Of a DNA stretch of 60,634 bases, positions 40,018-49,932 are shown in pieces. Source of the DNA: Methylobacter sp. (lineage in GTDB: Bacteria > Pseudomonadota > Gammaproteobacteria > Methylococcales > Methylomonadaceae); assembly GCF_004322395.1 (NCBI RefSeq), contig NZ_SCTW01000069.1, positions 1-60,634 of the forward strand, in the 5' to 3' direction. The notes under the pieces were generated by a model. The model was not told the DNA's origin. It saw only the letters and a program-made list of their open reading frames with translations, and searched no databases. Position numbers and translations under genes: made by a program. Numbering within the stretch: the first letter of the stretch is position 1; every line of letters begins with the position of its first letter.

Positions 40018-40884
40018 TCAACTTAAGCCATCCGGTTCCTCAATAACCGGATTAACCAGCGTTCCGATGCCTTCAATTTCAATACGCGCGGTCTGTCCCG
40101 GCAACATATAGCCGCGTGGTTTCATTTTTACACCAACCCCGCCGGGTGTGCCGGTGCTGATTACATCGCCGGGTTCCAGCGTCATCGCTTGCGTTAAATA
40201 GGCGATCATCTCGTAACAGTTAAAAATCATATACTTGGTATTGGAATTTTGCCGCAACTCATCATCAATCCAGGTTTTAAGAGTCAGGTTATGCGGATCG
40301 GGGATTTCATCAGAGGTAACGATCCACGGGCCAAGGGGACCATGGGTATCGAATGATTTGCCCACTGTGAACGTCGGCGAACGAAATTGCCAATCGCGCA
40401 CCGAAACATCATTGGCAATAGTAAATCCGGCAATGACTTGATGAGCCTTTTCGACAGGCACATGGCGGCAACGCGTGCCGATAACAAAAGCCAGCTCCCC
40501 TTCATAATCCAACTTATCGGACACTTTCGGCCGATGTATCGCATCGCCTGGCCCTATCACACAGGTGCTTTGTTTGGTAAAAAAACTGGGATACTCCGGT
40601 TTATCCAGACCGATTTCTTCGATATGGTCGGCATAGTTCAGGCTGATAGCTAAATATTTTCCCGGCCTGGGTACCGGCGCATGCAGTTTGATCCGATCCA
40701 GTGCGATGCGGTCATTGCCGCTGTCGATTTGCTGGCGCATCGCATCCAGCGCGCTGGAACCTGCGCTCAGAAATTCGAGCATCGTTGCAGGGATTTTAGT
40801 ATTATTTTTGCTGTCGACGACAAAGTCACCAACGACAGCGCCTACACGGGTTTCGTTATTATGAGTAAAAGTTACCAGTTTCAT
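40018..40884 (-). CDS. Fumarylacetoacetate hydrolase-family protein
   Basis: A 288-residue enzyme of the FAH/acylpyruvase superfamily. Seen: KYLAISLNYADHIEE, PSFFTKQSTCVIGPGDAIHRP, the metal-binding E-x-E pair in DYEGELAFVIG, NDVSVRDWQ, GKSFDTHGPLGPW and GDVISTGTPGGVG. These enzymes hydrolyse or decarboxylate beta-keto acids using Mg2+ or Mn2+. The exact substrate (acylpyruvate, oxaloacetate, aromatic-degradation intermediates) cannot be fixed from sequence, and no degradation operon is adjacent. It diverges from rpe. Confidence 0.9.
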   Translation of the reverse strand: MKLVTFTHNNETRVGAVVGDFVVDSKNNTKIPATMLEFLSAGSSALDAMRQQIDSGNDRIALDRIKLHAPVPRPGKYLAISLNYADHIEEIGLDKPEYPSFFTKQSTCVIGPGDAIHRPKVSDKLDYEGELAFVIGTRCRHVPVEKAHQVIAGFTIANDVSVRDWQFRSPTFTVGKSFDTHGPLGPWIVTSDEIPDPHNLTLKTWIDDELRQNSNTKYMIFNCYEMIAYLTQAMTLEPGDVISTGTPGGVGVKMKPRGYMLPGQTARIEIEGIGTLVNPVIEEPDGLS

Positions 40885-40989
40885 GAGTTAAGCTTATCCG
40901 TACGATTTGAAGTGCCGATATTGTAAACATAAGAGTTTGTGCAAAAAAAAGATATAATCAGTAATTTTTCAATTTAAGAGGATCAGAAA

Positions 40990-41661
40990 ATGAACGAAAA
41001 CTGGATTGCTCCGTCCATCCTGTCAGCCAACTTCGCCAAACTGGGTGAAGAAGTCGATAACGTTTTAAAAGCGGGCGCCGATGTTGTGCATTTTGATGTG
41101 ATGGACAATCATTTCGTGCCCAACCTGACCATCGGGCCTTTGGTTTGCGAAGCGTTAAAAAAACACGGCGTTACCGCGCCGATCGATGTGCATTTGATGA
41201 TTGAGCCAGTTGACCGTATTATTCCCGACTTCGCTAAAGCCGGAGCCGATATTATTACTTTCCATCCCGAAGCCTCTGTGCATATAGACCGTACCCTGCA
41301 ACTGATTAAGGATTCAGGTTGCAAAGCTGGCCTAGTGTTTAACCCAGGCACACCGCTGCATTATTTGGATTACGTGATGGACAAACTGGACATGATTTTG
41401 TTGATGTCGGTTAACCCTGGCTTTGGCGGCCAGTCTTTCATCCCTTCATCGCTGGGTAAATTGCGTGAAGTCAGAAAAAGAATCGACGACAGCGGCTTGA
41501 ATATCCGTCTGGAAATCGACGGCGGCGTTAAAACCGACAATATCCGCGCGATTAAAGAAGCTGGCGCCGATACCTTTGTCGCAGGTTCGGCGATTTTCGG
41601 CCAGCCGGATTACAAGAAAGTGATCGATGACATGCGTGCTGAGTTGGCTAAAGCAGTTTAA
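40990..41661 (+). CDS. rpe: Ribulose-phosphate 3-epimerase
   Basis: A 223-residue TIM-barrel enzyme interconverting ribulose-5-P and xylulose-5-P. Metal ligands are seen at H34, D36 ([13 protein letters not shown]), H68 (DVHLMIEP) and D177 (LEIDGGVK); [12 protein letters not shown] is the phosphate-binding loop. A clear ribosome site (AGAGGA) lies ahead of ATG 40990. The position before trpE is conserved in gammaproteobacteria, although the usual gph between them is absent. The enzyme also serves the ribulose monophosphate and pentose phosphate cycles. Confidence 0.96.
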   Translation: MNENWIAPSILSANFAKLGEEVDNVLKAGADVVHFDVMDNHFVPNLTIGPLVCEALKKHGVTAPIDVHLMIEPVDRIIPDFAKAGADIITFHPEASVHIDRTLQLIKDSGCKAGLVFNPGTPLHYLDYVMDKLDMILLMSVNPGFGGQSFIPSSLGKLREVRKRIDDSGLNIRLEIDGGVKTDNIRAIKEAGADTFVAGSAIFGQPDYKKVIDDMRAELAKAV

Positions 41662-41674
41662 AAATTGGTTGCAG

Positions 41675-41701
41675 GTTGGGTTAACGCTAGCGTAACCCAA
41701 C
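41675..41701. repeat. Palindromic repeat between rpe and trpE
   Basis: GTTGGGTTA and TAACCCAAC flank ACGCTAGCG, a near-perfect palindrome of the GGTTGGGTTA...TAACCCAAC type that is widespread as a dispersed intergenic repeat in bacteria. It lies 14 bases after rpe and could act as the rpe 3' hairpin. Confidence 0.65.
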
Positions 41702-41736
41702 AGTCCAGTTTGCATATACCTAATTGAATAACCAAA

Positions 41737-43224
41737 ATGACCCCAGAACAATTCAATCACTATGCCCGGCAGGGTTACAACCGCATCCCGATTTGCCGCG
41801 AAGTGCTGGCCGATTTGGACACGCCTTTGAGCGCCTACCTGAAATTGGCCGACGGCGCTTATTCCTATTTGTTTGAATCGGTACACGGCGGTGAGCAGTG
41901 GGGTCGCTATTCGATCATCGGCCTGCCCTGCAAAACCATCGTTAAAATTACCGGCAATCAAATCCGTCTGGAACAAAACGGCGAACTGCTGGAAACGGTA
42001 ACACACGATAACCCGCTGTTCTGGATAGAGCAATTTAAAGAACGATACAACGTTCCCGACATTGACACCCTGCCCCGCTTTAATGGCGGTCTGGTCGGCT
42101 ATTTCGGCTATGAAACCATCGGCTATATCGAGCCGAAGTTACGTGGCACGGAAAAATCCGACCCTCTGGGTAATCCCGACATTCTGCTGATGGTGTCGGA
42201 AGAAATGCTGGTATTCGATAACCTGTCCGGCAAAATGCTGTTGCTGACTCACGCCAATCCTGAAGAAAACGACGCCTATAACCGCGCCGTCGCACGAGTG
42301 AATGATTTGGCCGTCAAGCTGCGCGAGCTGCAAGCCAAACCGAAAAACCATCATATTCCCAAACAGGTCGAAGAATCCGATTTTATCTCGGGCTTTACTC
42401 AACAGGGCTTTGAAGATGCGGTGTTGAAAGCCAAGGAATACATTACCGACGGCGACATCATGCAGGTGGTGTTATCGCAACGCATGTCCATCCCTTACAC
42501 TGCCTCGCCGCTTAATTTGTATCGCGCTTTACGTTGCTTAAATCCTTCGCCGTACATGTTTTACCTGAACCTGGACGATTTCCATATCGTCGGTTCGTCG
42601 CCGGAAATCCTGGTCAGGCTGGAAGATGATATGGTCACGGTTCGTCCGATTGCCGGCACCCGTCGGCGCGGTACGACGCCGGAGCAGGATATTGAACTGG
42701 AAAAAGACTTGCTGGCCGATCCCAAAGAACTGGCCGAGCATTTAATGCTGATTGACCTTGGCCGCAATGATGTGGGCCGGGTCGCCGAAATCGGCACCGT
42801 GCAGTTGACCGATAAGATGATCGTCGAACGCTATTCGCATGTCATGCACATCGTCTCCAACGTCACCGGACAGTTACAGCAAGGTGAAAATGCATTTGAT
42901 GTGCTGGCAGCAACCTTTCCGGCCGGAACCGTCAGCGGCGCGCCGAAAATCCGCGCGATGGAAATTATCGACGAGCTCGAACCGGTCAAACGCGGCGTTT
43001 ATGCAGGCGCAGTCGGCTACATAGCGTGGTCGGGAAACCTGGATACCGCGATCGCGATCAGGACCGCTGTTATCAAAAACAACATGTTACATATACAAGC
43101 CGGTGCCGGTATCGTTTACGATTCCGTACCCAGAAACGAATGGGATGAAACCATGAATAAAGGCCGCGCAATTTTCCGCGCTGTGAGTATGGCCGAAGCA
43201 GGCTTGGAAGGGGAACAACTATGA
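41737..43224 (+). CDS. trpE: Anthranilate synthase component I
   Basis: A 495-residue chorismate-using enzyme that, with the TrpG amidotransferase, makes anthranilate for tryptophan synthesis. N-terminal regulatory region with [20 protein letters not shown] (ESV part of the Trp feedback site); catalytic core with [55 protein letters not shown] and [18 protein letters not shown]. Complete. The stop overlaps the trpG start (ATGA), so the two subunits are co-translated. No obvious Trp-rich leader peptide is seen in the 75 bp before it. Confidence 0.96.
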   Translation: MTPEQFNHYARQGYNRIPICREVLADLDTPLSAYLKLADGAYSYLFESVHGGEQWGRYSIIGLPCKTIVKITGNQIRLEQNGELLETVTHDNPLFWIEQFKERYNVPDIDTLPRFNGGLVGYFGYETIGYIEPKLRGTEKSDPLGNPDILLMVSEEMLVFDNLSGKMLLLTHANPEENDAYNRAVARVNDLAVKLRELQAKPKNHHIPKQVEESDFISGFTQQGFEDAVLKAKEYITDGDIMQVVLSQRMSIPYTASPLNLYRALRCLNPSPYMFYLNLDDFHIVGSSPEILVRLEDDMVTVRPIAGTRRRGTTPEQDIELEKDLLADPKELAEHLMLIDLGRNDVGRVAEIGTVQLTDKMIVERYSHVMHIVSNVTGQLQQGENAFDVLAATFPAGTVSGAPKIRAMEIIDELEPVKRGVYAGAVGYIAWSGNLDTAIAIRTAVIKNNMLHIQAGAGIVYDSVPRNEWDETMNKGRAIFRAVSMAEAGLEGEQL

Positions 43225-43811
43225 GTGCCGTCAAAGTAGTGATGGTCGATAACTACGACTCGTTCACTTACAACCTGGTGCAGTATTTAGGCGAGTTAGG
43301 CGCCGACGTCACCGTAGTGCGTAACGATCAGGTCACCGTAGAAGACGTGAAAAAATTGGCGCCCGATAAACTAGTGATCTCTCCCGGCCCTTGCACGCCA
43401 AAAGAAGCGGGCATATCGGTTGAAGCCATTTTAAAATTTGCAGGAAAAACTCCTATCTTGGGCGTTTGTCTCGGGCATCAAAGTATCGGCTATGCGTTCG
43501 GCGGCAAAATCGTCCATGCTAAAAGCATCATGCACGGCAAAACTTCGCTGGTTTACCATCATAATCAAGGCGTATTCAAAGGGCTTAGCAACCCGTTTAC
43601 CGCCACCCGTTATCATTCACTGGTCATTGAACAGGAGAGCATTCCCGATTGCCTGGAAATCACCGCCTGGACACAAAATGCGGAGGGCGAACTGGATGAG
43701 ATCATGGGCGTAAGGCACAAACAGCTGGATATTGAAGGTGTGCAATTTCATCCCGAGTCGATTTTGACTGAACATGGGCATGATATGTTGAGGAATTTTT
43801 TGGAAAGATGA
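43221..43811 (+). CDS. trpG: Anthranilate synthase component II (glutamine amidotransferase)
   Basis: A 196-residue class I amidotransferase giving ammonia to TrpE, and often shared with PabB. Triad: catalytic Cys in [15 protein letters not shown], and His/Glu in [32 protein letters not shown] and [11 protein letters not shown] are the family openings. It overlaps trpE by four bases. trpD and trpC, which normally follow, are not present; an ATPase-nuclease pair follows instead. Confidence 0.96.
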   Translation: MSAVKVVMVDNYDSFTYNLVQYLGELGADVTVVRNDQVTVEDVKKLAPDKLVISPGPCTPKEAGISVEAILKFAGKTPILGVCLGHQSIGYAFGGKIVHAKSIMHGKTSLVYHHNQGVFKGLSNPFTATRYHSLVIEQESIPDCLEITAWTQNAEGELDEIMGVRHKQLDIEGVQFHPESILTEHGHDMLRNFLER

Positions 43812-43885
43812 TTGTTGTTACTCTATCTCCCGATTAGAGAGCCATAAATGGTTAAAATTGCGTTTATTCCTGAGGAGAAAAAGCA

Positions 43886-44932
43886 ATGCTAAAACGGATA
43901 ACGCTCAAAAATATGACCGTCTTTTCAGAGACCGATCTGAAATTTGGACGGAATTTGAATGTGATTATCGGCGAAAACGGCGCAGGTAAAACACATTTGC
44001 TTAAGATGATCTATTCGGTATTAGCCGTAAGCGCAGAAGAAGGACGCAAGCCAAAGACTTCGATTCCCACTAAGTCGTTTTTACAAACACGGCTTGCCGA
44101 TAAATTGGTTAATATTTTCCGCCCCGAATCGCTAGGCCGTCTAGCGAAGAGACAACAAGGGCGGCAGCGATGTGATATTCATTTAGTCTTTGAGCAAAGT
44201 AATTGTGATATAGCGTTTAGCTTTGCCGGCAATAGTAAAACTGAAGTAAGTATCGAAAAGTTGCCGGAGGCCTGGATAGATGTTTCTCCTGCATATTTAC
44301 CTACGCGAGAATTGTTAACCATATTTCCTAATTTCATCTCAGTTTACGAAGGCCACTATCTTGAGTTTGAAGAAACTTGGCGAGATACCTGCCTTTTGCT
44401 CGGGGCATTAATACAAAGAGGCCCTAAGGAAAAACGAATTCGTGAACTTCTTGAACCTTTAGAAATAGCAATGGGTGGGGCAATAGAACTTGATAAAAAC
44501 GGGCGCTTTTATTTAAGAAATGATAGCGGCCGCATGGAAATGCCATTGGTTGCCGAGGGCTTACGCAAGTTAGGTATGCTTGCACGCTTGATTGCAACTG
44601 GAGCACTTCTGGATAAAGGCTACCTGTTCTGGGATGAACCTGAAGCCAATCTCAACCCCGTGCTCATAAAACAAGTAGCAAAAAGTATTTTGGATCTGTG
44701 CGATTCCGGTATCCAAGTTTTTATTGCTACACATAGCCTTTTCTTGCTACGGGAGCTTGAAATATTGCTGTCTGATAAAAACCATAAAAAAGTTAAATCA
44801 AAATTCTTTGGACTTCATCAAACCGAGGACGGCGTTAAAATCGATCAAGGTTCCAGTATAGATGACATAGGTGATATAGCTGCACTAGACGAAGAGCTGG
44901 CACAATCTGACCGCTTTCTGGCAGTCGATTGA
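43886..44932 (+). CDS. AAA ATPase (OLD/SMC-like, AAA_21 type) of a two-gene module
   Basis: A 348-residue ABC-class ATPase. Walker A GENGAGKT at 29-36 follows a RecF-like opening ([25 protein letters not shown]). Walker B is YLFWDEPEA with catalytic Glu at 251, and the H-loop is [12 protein letters not shown] with His283. Between 50 and 220 is a family-specific insert; [13 protein letters not shown] (224-236) takes the place of the ABC signature. There is no TOPRIM domain, so it is not a full OLD nuclease. A strong AGGAG site precedes the ATG. Its stop is 2 bases before the next ORF's ATG, so the pair should be co-expressed. ATPases of this kind drive defence effectors (for example Septu, PARIS). 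Confidence 0.85.
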   Translation: MLKRITLKNMTVFSETDLKFGRNLNVIIGENGAGKTHLLKMIYSVLAVSAEEGRKPKTSIPTKSFLQTRLADKLVNIFRPESLGRLAKRQQGRQRCDIHLVFEQSNCDIAFSFAGNSKTEVSIEKLPEAWIDVSPAYLPTRELLTIFPNFISVYEGHYLEFEETWRDTCLLLGALIQRGPKEKRIRELLEPLEIAMGGAIELDKNGRFYLRNDSGRMEMPLVAEGLRKLGMLARLIATGALLDKGYLFWDEPEANLNPVLIKQVAKSILDLCDSGIQVFIATHSLFLLRELEILLSDKNHKKVKSKFFGLHQTEDGVKIDQGSSIDDIGDIAALDEELAQSDRFLAVD

Positions 44933-44934
44933 TT

Positions 44935-45441
44935 ATGCAACGTTTTAATGTGGATGGATTAAATTTTGATTTTCCTGATAATTGGCAGGTCAGCAAATAC
45001 GATGACTGGTCATTTTATCGGAATCAGTTCTCACGAATGTGGAACGGTATCAAGTCTTTGGATTTGCTTGCTATTGATTTAGATAAAACAGCATGGTTAA
45101 TTGAGGTCAAAGATTATCGTGTCAATTCCCGCACAAAACCTTCTGATTTGTCAGAAGAAGTCGCGCACAAGGTTTTTGATACATTGGCGGCAATCATTCC
45201 AGCAAAAATTCATGCAACCAATCCTGATGAAAAGCAATTAGCCCATGCGGTATCGGCTTCACGTAAGTTGAGAGTCGTCTTGCATCTTGAGCAACCGGCG
45301 AAGCATTCAAAGCTGTTTCCACGCGCCATCAATCCTGCGGATGTGCAACAAAAAATTCGGCAATTACTAAAAGCTGTTGATGCACATTCACTGGTTGTTG
45401 ACATGGTGTCAATGAGAGGACTCGATTGGAATGTGAGTTAA
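44935..45441 (+). CDS. PD-(D/E)XK nuclease-like protein paired with AAA ATPase
   Basis: A 168-residue protein. SLDLLAIDLDKTAWLIEVKDYR (about 41-62) has the D-x(n)-E-x-K arrangement of PD-(D/E)XK nucleases: candidate acids D43 or D48, E57 and K59, on two adjacent strands, as in restriction-enzyme-like folds. The region before (DDWSFYRNQFSRM) and after (KVFDTLAAI, a helix) is consistent with that fold, but no family name comes to mind. ATG 44935 is used; a TTG at 44929 overlaps the ATPase stop and is an alternative. The functional pairing with the ATPase is inferred from tight linkage. Confidence 0.65.
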   Translation: MQRFNVDGLNFDFPDNWQVSKYDDWSFYRNQFSRMWNGIKSLDLLAIDLDKTAWLIEVKDYRVNSRTKPSDLSEEVAHKVFDTLAAIIPAKIHATNPDEKQLAHAVSASRKLRVVLHLEQPAKHSKLFPRAINPADVQQKIRQLLKAVDAHSLVVDMVSMRGLDWNVS

Positions 45442-45561
45442 CAAGTAGCACCACATAAATAATTGTAAAGAGTCCCTAATCAGAGCAAGGACTCACCAAC
45501 TTAAGACATGAAAAACTTCGTGTCCTTCGTGTCTTCGTGATTAATCAATCAGGAGTGCATC

Positions 45562-48500
45562 ATGAGTCGTATCGTCTGGCTATTTCTAAGCGCAGTATTG
45601 TTTACTTCAGCCGCTCAGGCAAAGCCGCTATCCCCTGAACAAGTGCCGGAGCCTCTCAAACCCTGGATAGCCTGGGTATTGCAGGATAGCCCTGAACCCG
45701 CCTGCCCTTTCATCTATAACAGTTACGAGCAACAGCGCTGTAGTTGGCCTAGCCAAACCCAACTGGATTTAACCGCCGAAAAAGGCGCTTTTTCGATGAG
45801 CTGGACGGTGTATCGGGATAGCTGGATCAGCTTGCCGGGCGATAAAACACATTGGCCGCTTAATGTGACTGTTGATAACAAAACCGCGCTGGTCATGGAT
45901 AAAGACGATATCCCCTCGATTAAAGTGACCATAGGCTTACACCAGATCAAGGGCGAATTCTTGTGGAACGCTATTCCTGATAACTTAAAGGTACCTGCGG
46001 ATACCGGATTGGTTGACCTGCGCATTAATGGACTGACCATACCGACACCGGCTCTTAAAGACGGACAGCTGTGGTTAAAGGAAAGCGAGATAGGTTTAAA
46101 GAGACCGGAAAACATCCAAAACAATCTGGACATTCAGGTATTTCGAAAGATCATCGATGAAGTTCCTGCACAGGTTTTAACCCGGCTGGTGCTGGAAGTC
46201 TCCGGGGAGCAACGTGAAGTTAAACTGCCCCGGCCTATTTTGGAAGGCTTTATTCCGCTGAGCTTGCAAAGCCCACTGCCCGCCCGGCTGGAACCCGACG
46301 GGCAGTTACTGATCCAGCTACGCCCCGGCCACTGGCAACTCGACATACTGGCGAGAAACAGCAAAGAGCTGAATGAGCTCAAGGGCGACCAGCCGGCCGG
46401 CCCTACGGGACAGAATATAAAATGGCCGGAATCGGAAATCTGGGTATACGATGCACGACCCGAACTGCGCGTTGTTGAAATCGAACAGTTAGCGGCCATC
46501 GATCCCAATCAGACCAATTTGCCCGACGACTGGAAAAGTCTCCCCGCCTATAAAATCAGTCAAGGCCAGTCCATGGTTTTTAAAACCATACGCCGAGGCG
46601 ATCCGGAACCTGAACCCAATCAACTCAATCTAACCAGAAAACTATGGTTGGATTTCGAAGGCAAAGGCTACACCGTCAATGATACGATTACCGGCAACAT
46701 GACCAGGGGTTGGCGGCTTAATACTTTGCCGCAAACACAATTGGGAAAAGTCATCTTAAACGGCAGCAACCAGTTTATTACTCAGGATATAACCGGCAAG
46801 CAAGGCGTGGAAGTCCGAACCGGTACGATAACACTGGATGCCGACAGCCGTGTCATCGGTCCCGTTAGCGCGATCAGCGCAGTAGGCTGGGAACAGGATT
46901 TTCACAACGTCAGCGCCGAACTGAACCTGCCGCCGGGCTGGCGTTTGCTAGCGGCCGGCGGCGTTGACAATGTGCCTGACAGCTGGATTTCCCGCTGGAC
47001 ATTGCTGGACTTGTTCCTGGTTTTAATTGCAGCGCTGGCAACAGGCAGGCTGTGGAATCCTTACTGGGGCGGTCTTGCGCTGGTAACACTGGTGTTAATC
47101 TGGCATGAACCGGGCTCGCCGCATTTCGTCTGGCTGAATATTCTGGCTGCGATTGCATTGATCAAGGTATTGCCTCAGGGTAAGTTTTTAAAATTCATGT
47201 GCTGGTATCGCAATGCTTTCTGGCTGGCGTTAATTATCACGACCTTGCCGTTTATGGTCGCGCAGGTGCGCACCGGGCTTTATCCGCAATTGGAAAAACC
47301 TTGGCAAACGATCAACATGCAGGAGCCCCAATATGGCGTTGCCACTGAAATGAATGCACCGGCACCAGCGTATGAGGCGATGAGTAAGATGGAAGAAGAG
47401 ATGTCGAAAAGATCAATGGCATCAAAATCTCCGGTATCGCCTCATCCAGACACGGCAGTCAATTTTGACCGCATCGACCCTAAAGCCAAAATACAGACTG
47501 GCCCCGGCTTGCCTCAATGGCAATGGAACACAGTATTGTTGTCATGGAACGGTTCGGTTGATGCGGGGCAACAGTTGCACTTATGGTATTTAACGCCGAC
47601 GTTGACCATGCTGCTCAATTTCATCCGCGTAATTTTAGTCGCAGCGCTGGCCCTGCTGATGTTCGGCGTGGCGGAAAAGTTCAGGTTGAAAGGCATCCGG
47701 CCTTCGACGCCGTTGCTGCTGGGCTTTTTGCTGTTGCCGATGCTGTCCATGCCGTCACCCAAAGCATATGCCGATATTCCTGATAAAGCCGTGCTCGACG
47801 AGCTTAGAAACAAGCTGGTGGAAAAACCGGTGCCGCCGGACTGTTTGCCGAGTTGCGCGCAAATTCCACAGATGAAAATAACGATTACCGATAAGGAATT
47901 GAAAATTGCGCTGCAAGTTCACGCCCAACAATCCGTGGCTATTCCTTTACCCGCCGAATATGAACAATGGTTTCCTAATCAAATCCTTGTTGACGACAAA
48001 GCAGCACTAGGGCTTTACCGCGATGACAACGGCTTGTGGATTAACCTCAGCGAAGGCGAGCATCAGGTTGTGTTGAATGGAGTTACGCCTTTATTAAGCA
48101 AATTCACGCTGCCTTTGCCGTTAAAGCCAAACTGGGTCGGCATTCAAAATACCGGCTGGCAAGTCATCGGCATACAGGACAATAACCAAGTTGACGATCA
48201 ACTGCAATTTAGCCGGATAAACCGGACTGCTCAGCAGCAAAGTGAATCGACACTGGAGCCTGGAGCCTTGCCGCCGTTTGTCAGGATTGAGCGCACCCTG
48301 CAACTGGGCTTGGATTGGCGTGTTATTACCCGTATCATCCGCGTTTCACCAGATGGTTCCGCCGTGTTTTTGTCCGTCCCGTTGCTACCGGGGGAGTCGG
48401 TCACTACGTCAGGCATCCGGGTTAAAGAGGGCAAAGCCGAAGTGAATATTCCGGCACAGCAACCCGAACTGCTATGGGAGTCTACGCTCGAAAAATCCGA

Positions 48501-49671
48501 AAAAATCGATTTTGCCGCGGCCGAAACCGAACAATGGATAGAGGTATTGAAAGCGGATGTCAGCCCAATCTGGCATCTTGAAACATCCGGCATAGCAATG
48601 ATACACCTGAATAACGACGGGCAATGGCTGCCGGAATGGCATCCCTGGCCGGGCGAAAAAATCACCCTGCAAATAACCCGGCCTGCCGCAGTAGAAGGAC
48701 AAACCTTGACCATCGACAGCAGCCGGTTAAGCATCAAACCAGGGCAACGCAACCAGGAAAGCGAATTGAATATCAGCGTGAGAAGTTCGCAAGGATCGCA
48801 ACATACGCTAATTCTGCCCGAAAAAGCCGTATTACAATCTGTCGCTATTAACGGACAAAACCAACCGATCAGGCAAGAAGGCAGAAAGCTCACCGTGCCG
48901 ATCAATCCCGGCAAGCAGGAAGTCTCAATCAACTGGCGTGAAGCGATCGGCATAACAAGCATCATGTCTACGCCGCAGGTAGATTTAGGACTATCGAGCG
49001 TTAACGCGAACCTGAATATCGGCTTGGGGCAGGATCGCTGGGTATTGTTTGCTATGGGGCCGAAATTGGGGCCCGCGGTTTTATTTTGGGGTGTGCTGAT
49101 TGTTATTGTTATGTTGTCTTTGGGAATGGGCAAAATCCGGCTGACCCCCTTAAAAGCCTTGCAATGGTTTTTATTATTGGTCGGGCTTAGCCAAATCTCC
49201 CTTGAATCGGCAGGCATTGTTATTGCGTGGTTAATACTATTAGGATGGCGCAAGGAGCAGCAAGTTTCCGGCTTACGCTATTTTAATGCTTTGCAAGTTA
49301 TCATTGGCGTATTAACCCTGGTATCGTTGGGCATGTTGTTTTTAGCGGTCGAACAGGGATTGCTGGGCTCGCCCGATATGCAGATCATCGGCAACCAGTC
49401 CTCAGCGTATAACTTAAACTGGTATCAGGACAGAAGCTTGGCGAACTTACCAATAGCAACGCTGATTTCAGTACCGCTGATAGTGTATCGAGTGTTGATG
49501 CTGGCTTGGTCACTCTGGTTGGCGGTGTCGTTGCTGAACTGGCTGAAATGGGGTTGGGAGTGTTTTTCAAGTAATGGACTTTGGAATAAGGCAGTAGCTA
49601 AAAAAGAAGCTGTAGCCGTTGAGCCGGAAAGCAAATGGTTAGCGGATAAGCCAAAAGAAAAAGATCAATAG
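45562..49671 (+). CDS. Very large envelope protein with duplicated periplasmic domains
   Basis: A 1369-residue protein with a signal peptide (1-20, cut after AQA), two large beta-rich periplasmic regions (about 21-480 and 770-1150) and membrane segments clustered near 485-570, 700-750 and 1160-1340. The two periplasmic regions begin alike: a Cys-pair stretch (CPFIYNSYEQQRC; CLPSC), then a strand-rich block with VDNKTALVMDKDD (about 104-116) and VDDKAALGLYRDD (about 805-817), followed by a similar GLHQIKG/GEHQVVLNG turn. I read this as an internal duplication. It resembles conserved uncharacterised proteins of gammaproteobacteria; I assign no function. A good site (CAGGAG) precedes the start. 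Confidence 0.85.
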   Translation: MSRIVWLFLSAVLFTSAAQAKPLSPEQVPEPLKPWIAWVLQDSPEPACPFIYNSYEQQRCSWPSQTQLDLTAEKGAFSMSWTVYRDSWISLPGDKTHWPLNVTVDNKTALVMDKDDIPSIKVTIGLHQIKGEFLWNAIPDNLKVPADTGLVDLRINGLTIPTPALKDGQLWLKESEIGLKRPENIQNNLDIQVFRKIIDEVPAQVLTRLVLEVSGEQREVKLPRPILEGFIPLSLQSPLPARLEPDGQLLIQLRPGHWQLDILARNSKELNELKGDQPAGPTGQNIKWPESEIWVYDARPELRVVEIEQLAAIDPNQTNLPDDWKSLPAYKISQGQSMVFKTIRRGDPEPEPNQLNLTRKLWLDFEGKGYTVNDTITGNMTRGWRLNTLPQTQLGKVILNGSNQFITQDITGKQGVEVRTGTITLDADSRVIGPVSAISAVGWEQDFHNVSAELNLPPGWRLLAAGGVDNVPDSWISRWTLLDLFLVLIAALATGRLWNPYWGGLALVTLVLIWHEPGSPHFVWLNILAAIALIKVLPQGKFLKFMCWYRNAFWLALIITTLPFMVAQVRTGLYPQLEKPWQTINMQEPQYGVATEMNAPAPAYEAMSKMEEEMSKRSMASKSPVSPHPDTAVNFDRIDPKAKIQTGPGLPQWQWNTVLLSWNGSVDAGQQLHLWYLTPTLTMLLNFIRVILVAALALLMFGVAEKFRLKGIRPSTPLLLGFLLLPMLSMPSPKAYADIPDKAVLDELRNKLVEKPVPPDCLPSCAQIPQMKITITDKELKIALQVHAQQSVAIPLPAEYEQWFPNQILVDDKAALGLYRDDNGLWINLSEGEHQVVLNGVTPLLSKFTLPLPLKPNWVGIQNTGWQVIGIQDNNQVDDQLQFSRINRTAQQQSESTLEPGALPPFVRIERTLQLGLDWRVITRIIRVSPDGSAVFLSVPLLPGESVTTSGIRVKEGKAEVNIPAQQPELLWESTLEKSEKIDFAAAETEQWIEVLKADVSPIWHLETSGIAMIHLNNDGQWLPEWHPWPGEKITLQITRPAAVEGQTLTIDSSRLSIKPGQRNQESELNISVRSSQGSQHTLILPEKAVLQSVAINGQNQPIRQEGRKLTVPINPGKQEVSINWREAIGITSIMSTPQVDLGLSSVNANLNIGLGQDRWVLFAMGPKLGPAVLFWGVLIVIVMLSLGMGKIRLTPLKALQWFLLLVGLSQISLESAGIVIAWLILLGWRKEQQVSGLRYFNALQVIIGVLTLVSLGMLFLAVEQGLLGSPDMQIIGNQSSAYNLNWYQDRSLANLPIATLISVPLIVYRVLMLAWSLWLAVSLLNWLKWGWECFSSNGLWNKAVAKKEAVAVEPESKWLADKPKEKDQ

Positions 49672-49824
49672 CGCCGCCCTTCATGCCAAATATAAGTAAT
49701 AACGTCGTCACGGCAGAAAATGCCGGTATTCGATCGCAATGCTGAATCAGGCCAAAAATCTGGCCAGACGAGACCGCTTTTTGAGCTATTTTTTAAAAAA
49801 TGGCGTTTTTCATACATTCACTCT

Positions 49825-49867
49825 AGCACATCCCTGTGCTCTGGATCCCGGCATTCCCTGCCGGGAT
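49825..49867. repeat. Double-hairpin dispersed repeat
   Basis: Two adjacent perfect hairpins: AGCACA-TCCC-TGTGCT (49825-49840) and ATCCCGGCA-TTCCC-TGCCGGGAT (49845-49867). A degenerate partner ACACATCCCTGTGT lies near 50889-50902. The pair sits in the leader of trmN6 or at the 3' end of the large envelope gene. Confidence 0.65.
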
Positions 49868-49932
49868 GACGTGTTATATAGATGCCTATGCTTTCCAGGA
49901 AAGTGCCTCCTACACGAGAGCTTTCTAAAAAA

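Noticed and set aside
41446-42033. 195-residue minus-strand frame over rpe and trpE
   Set aside because: Antisense to two clearly recognised genes; no family motif.
48231-49253. 340-residue open frame on the minus strand
   Set aside because: It is antisense to the large envelope gene, its product is low-coherence (Ser/Thr/Pro-rich, scattered Cys) and it has no recognisable motif.
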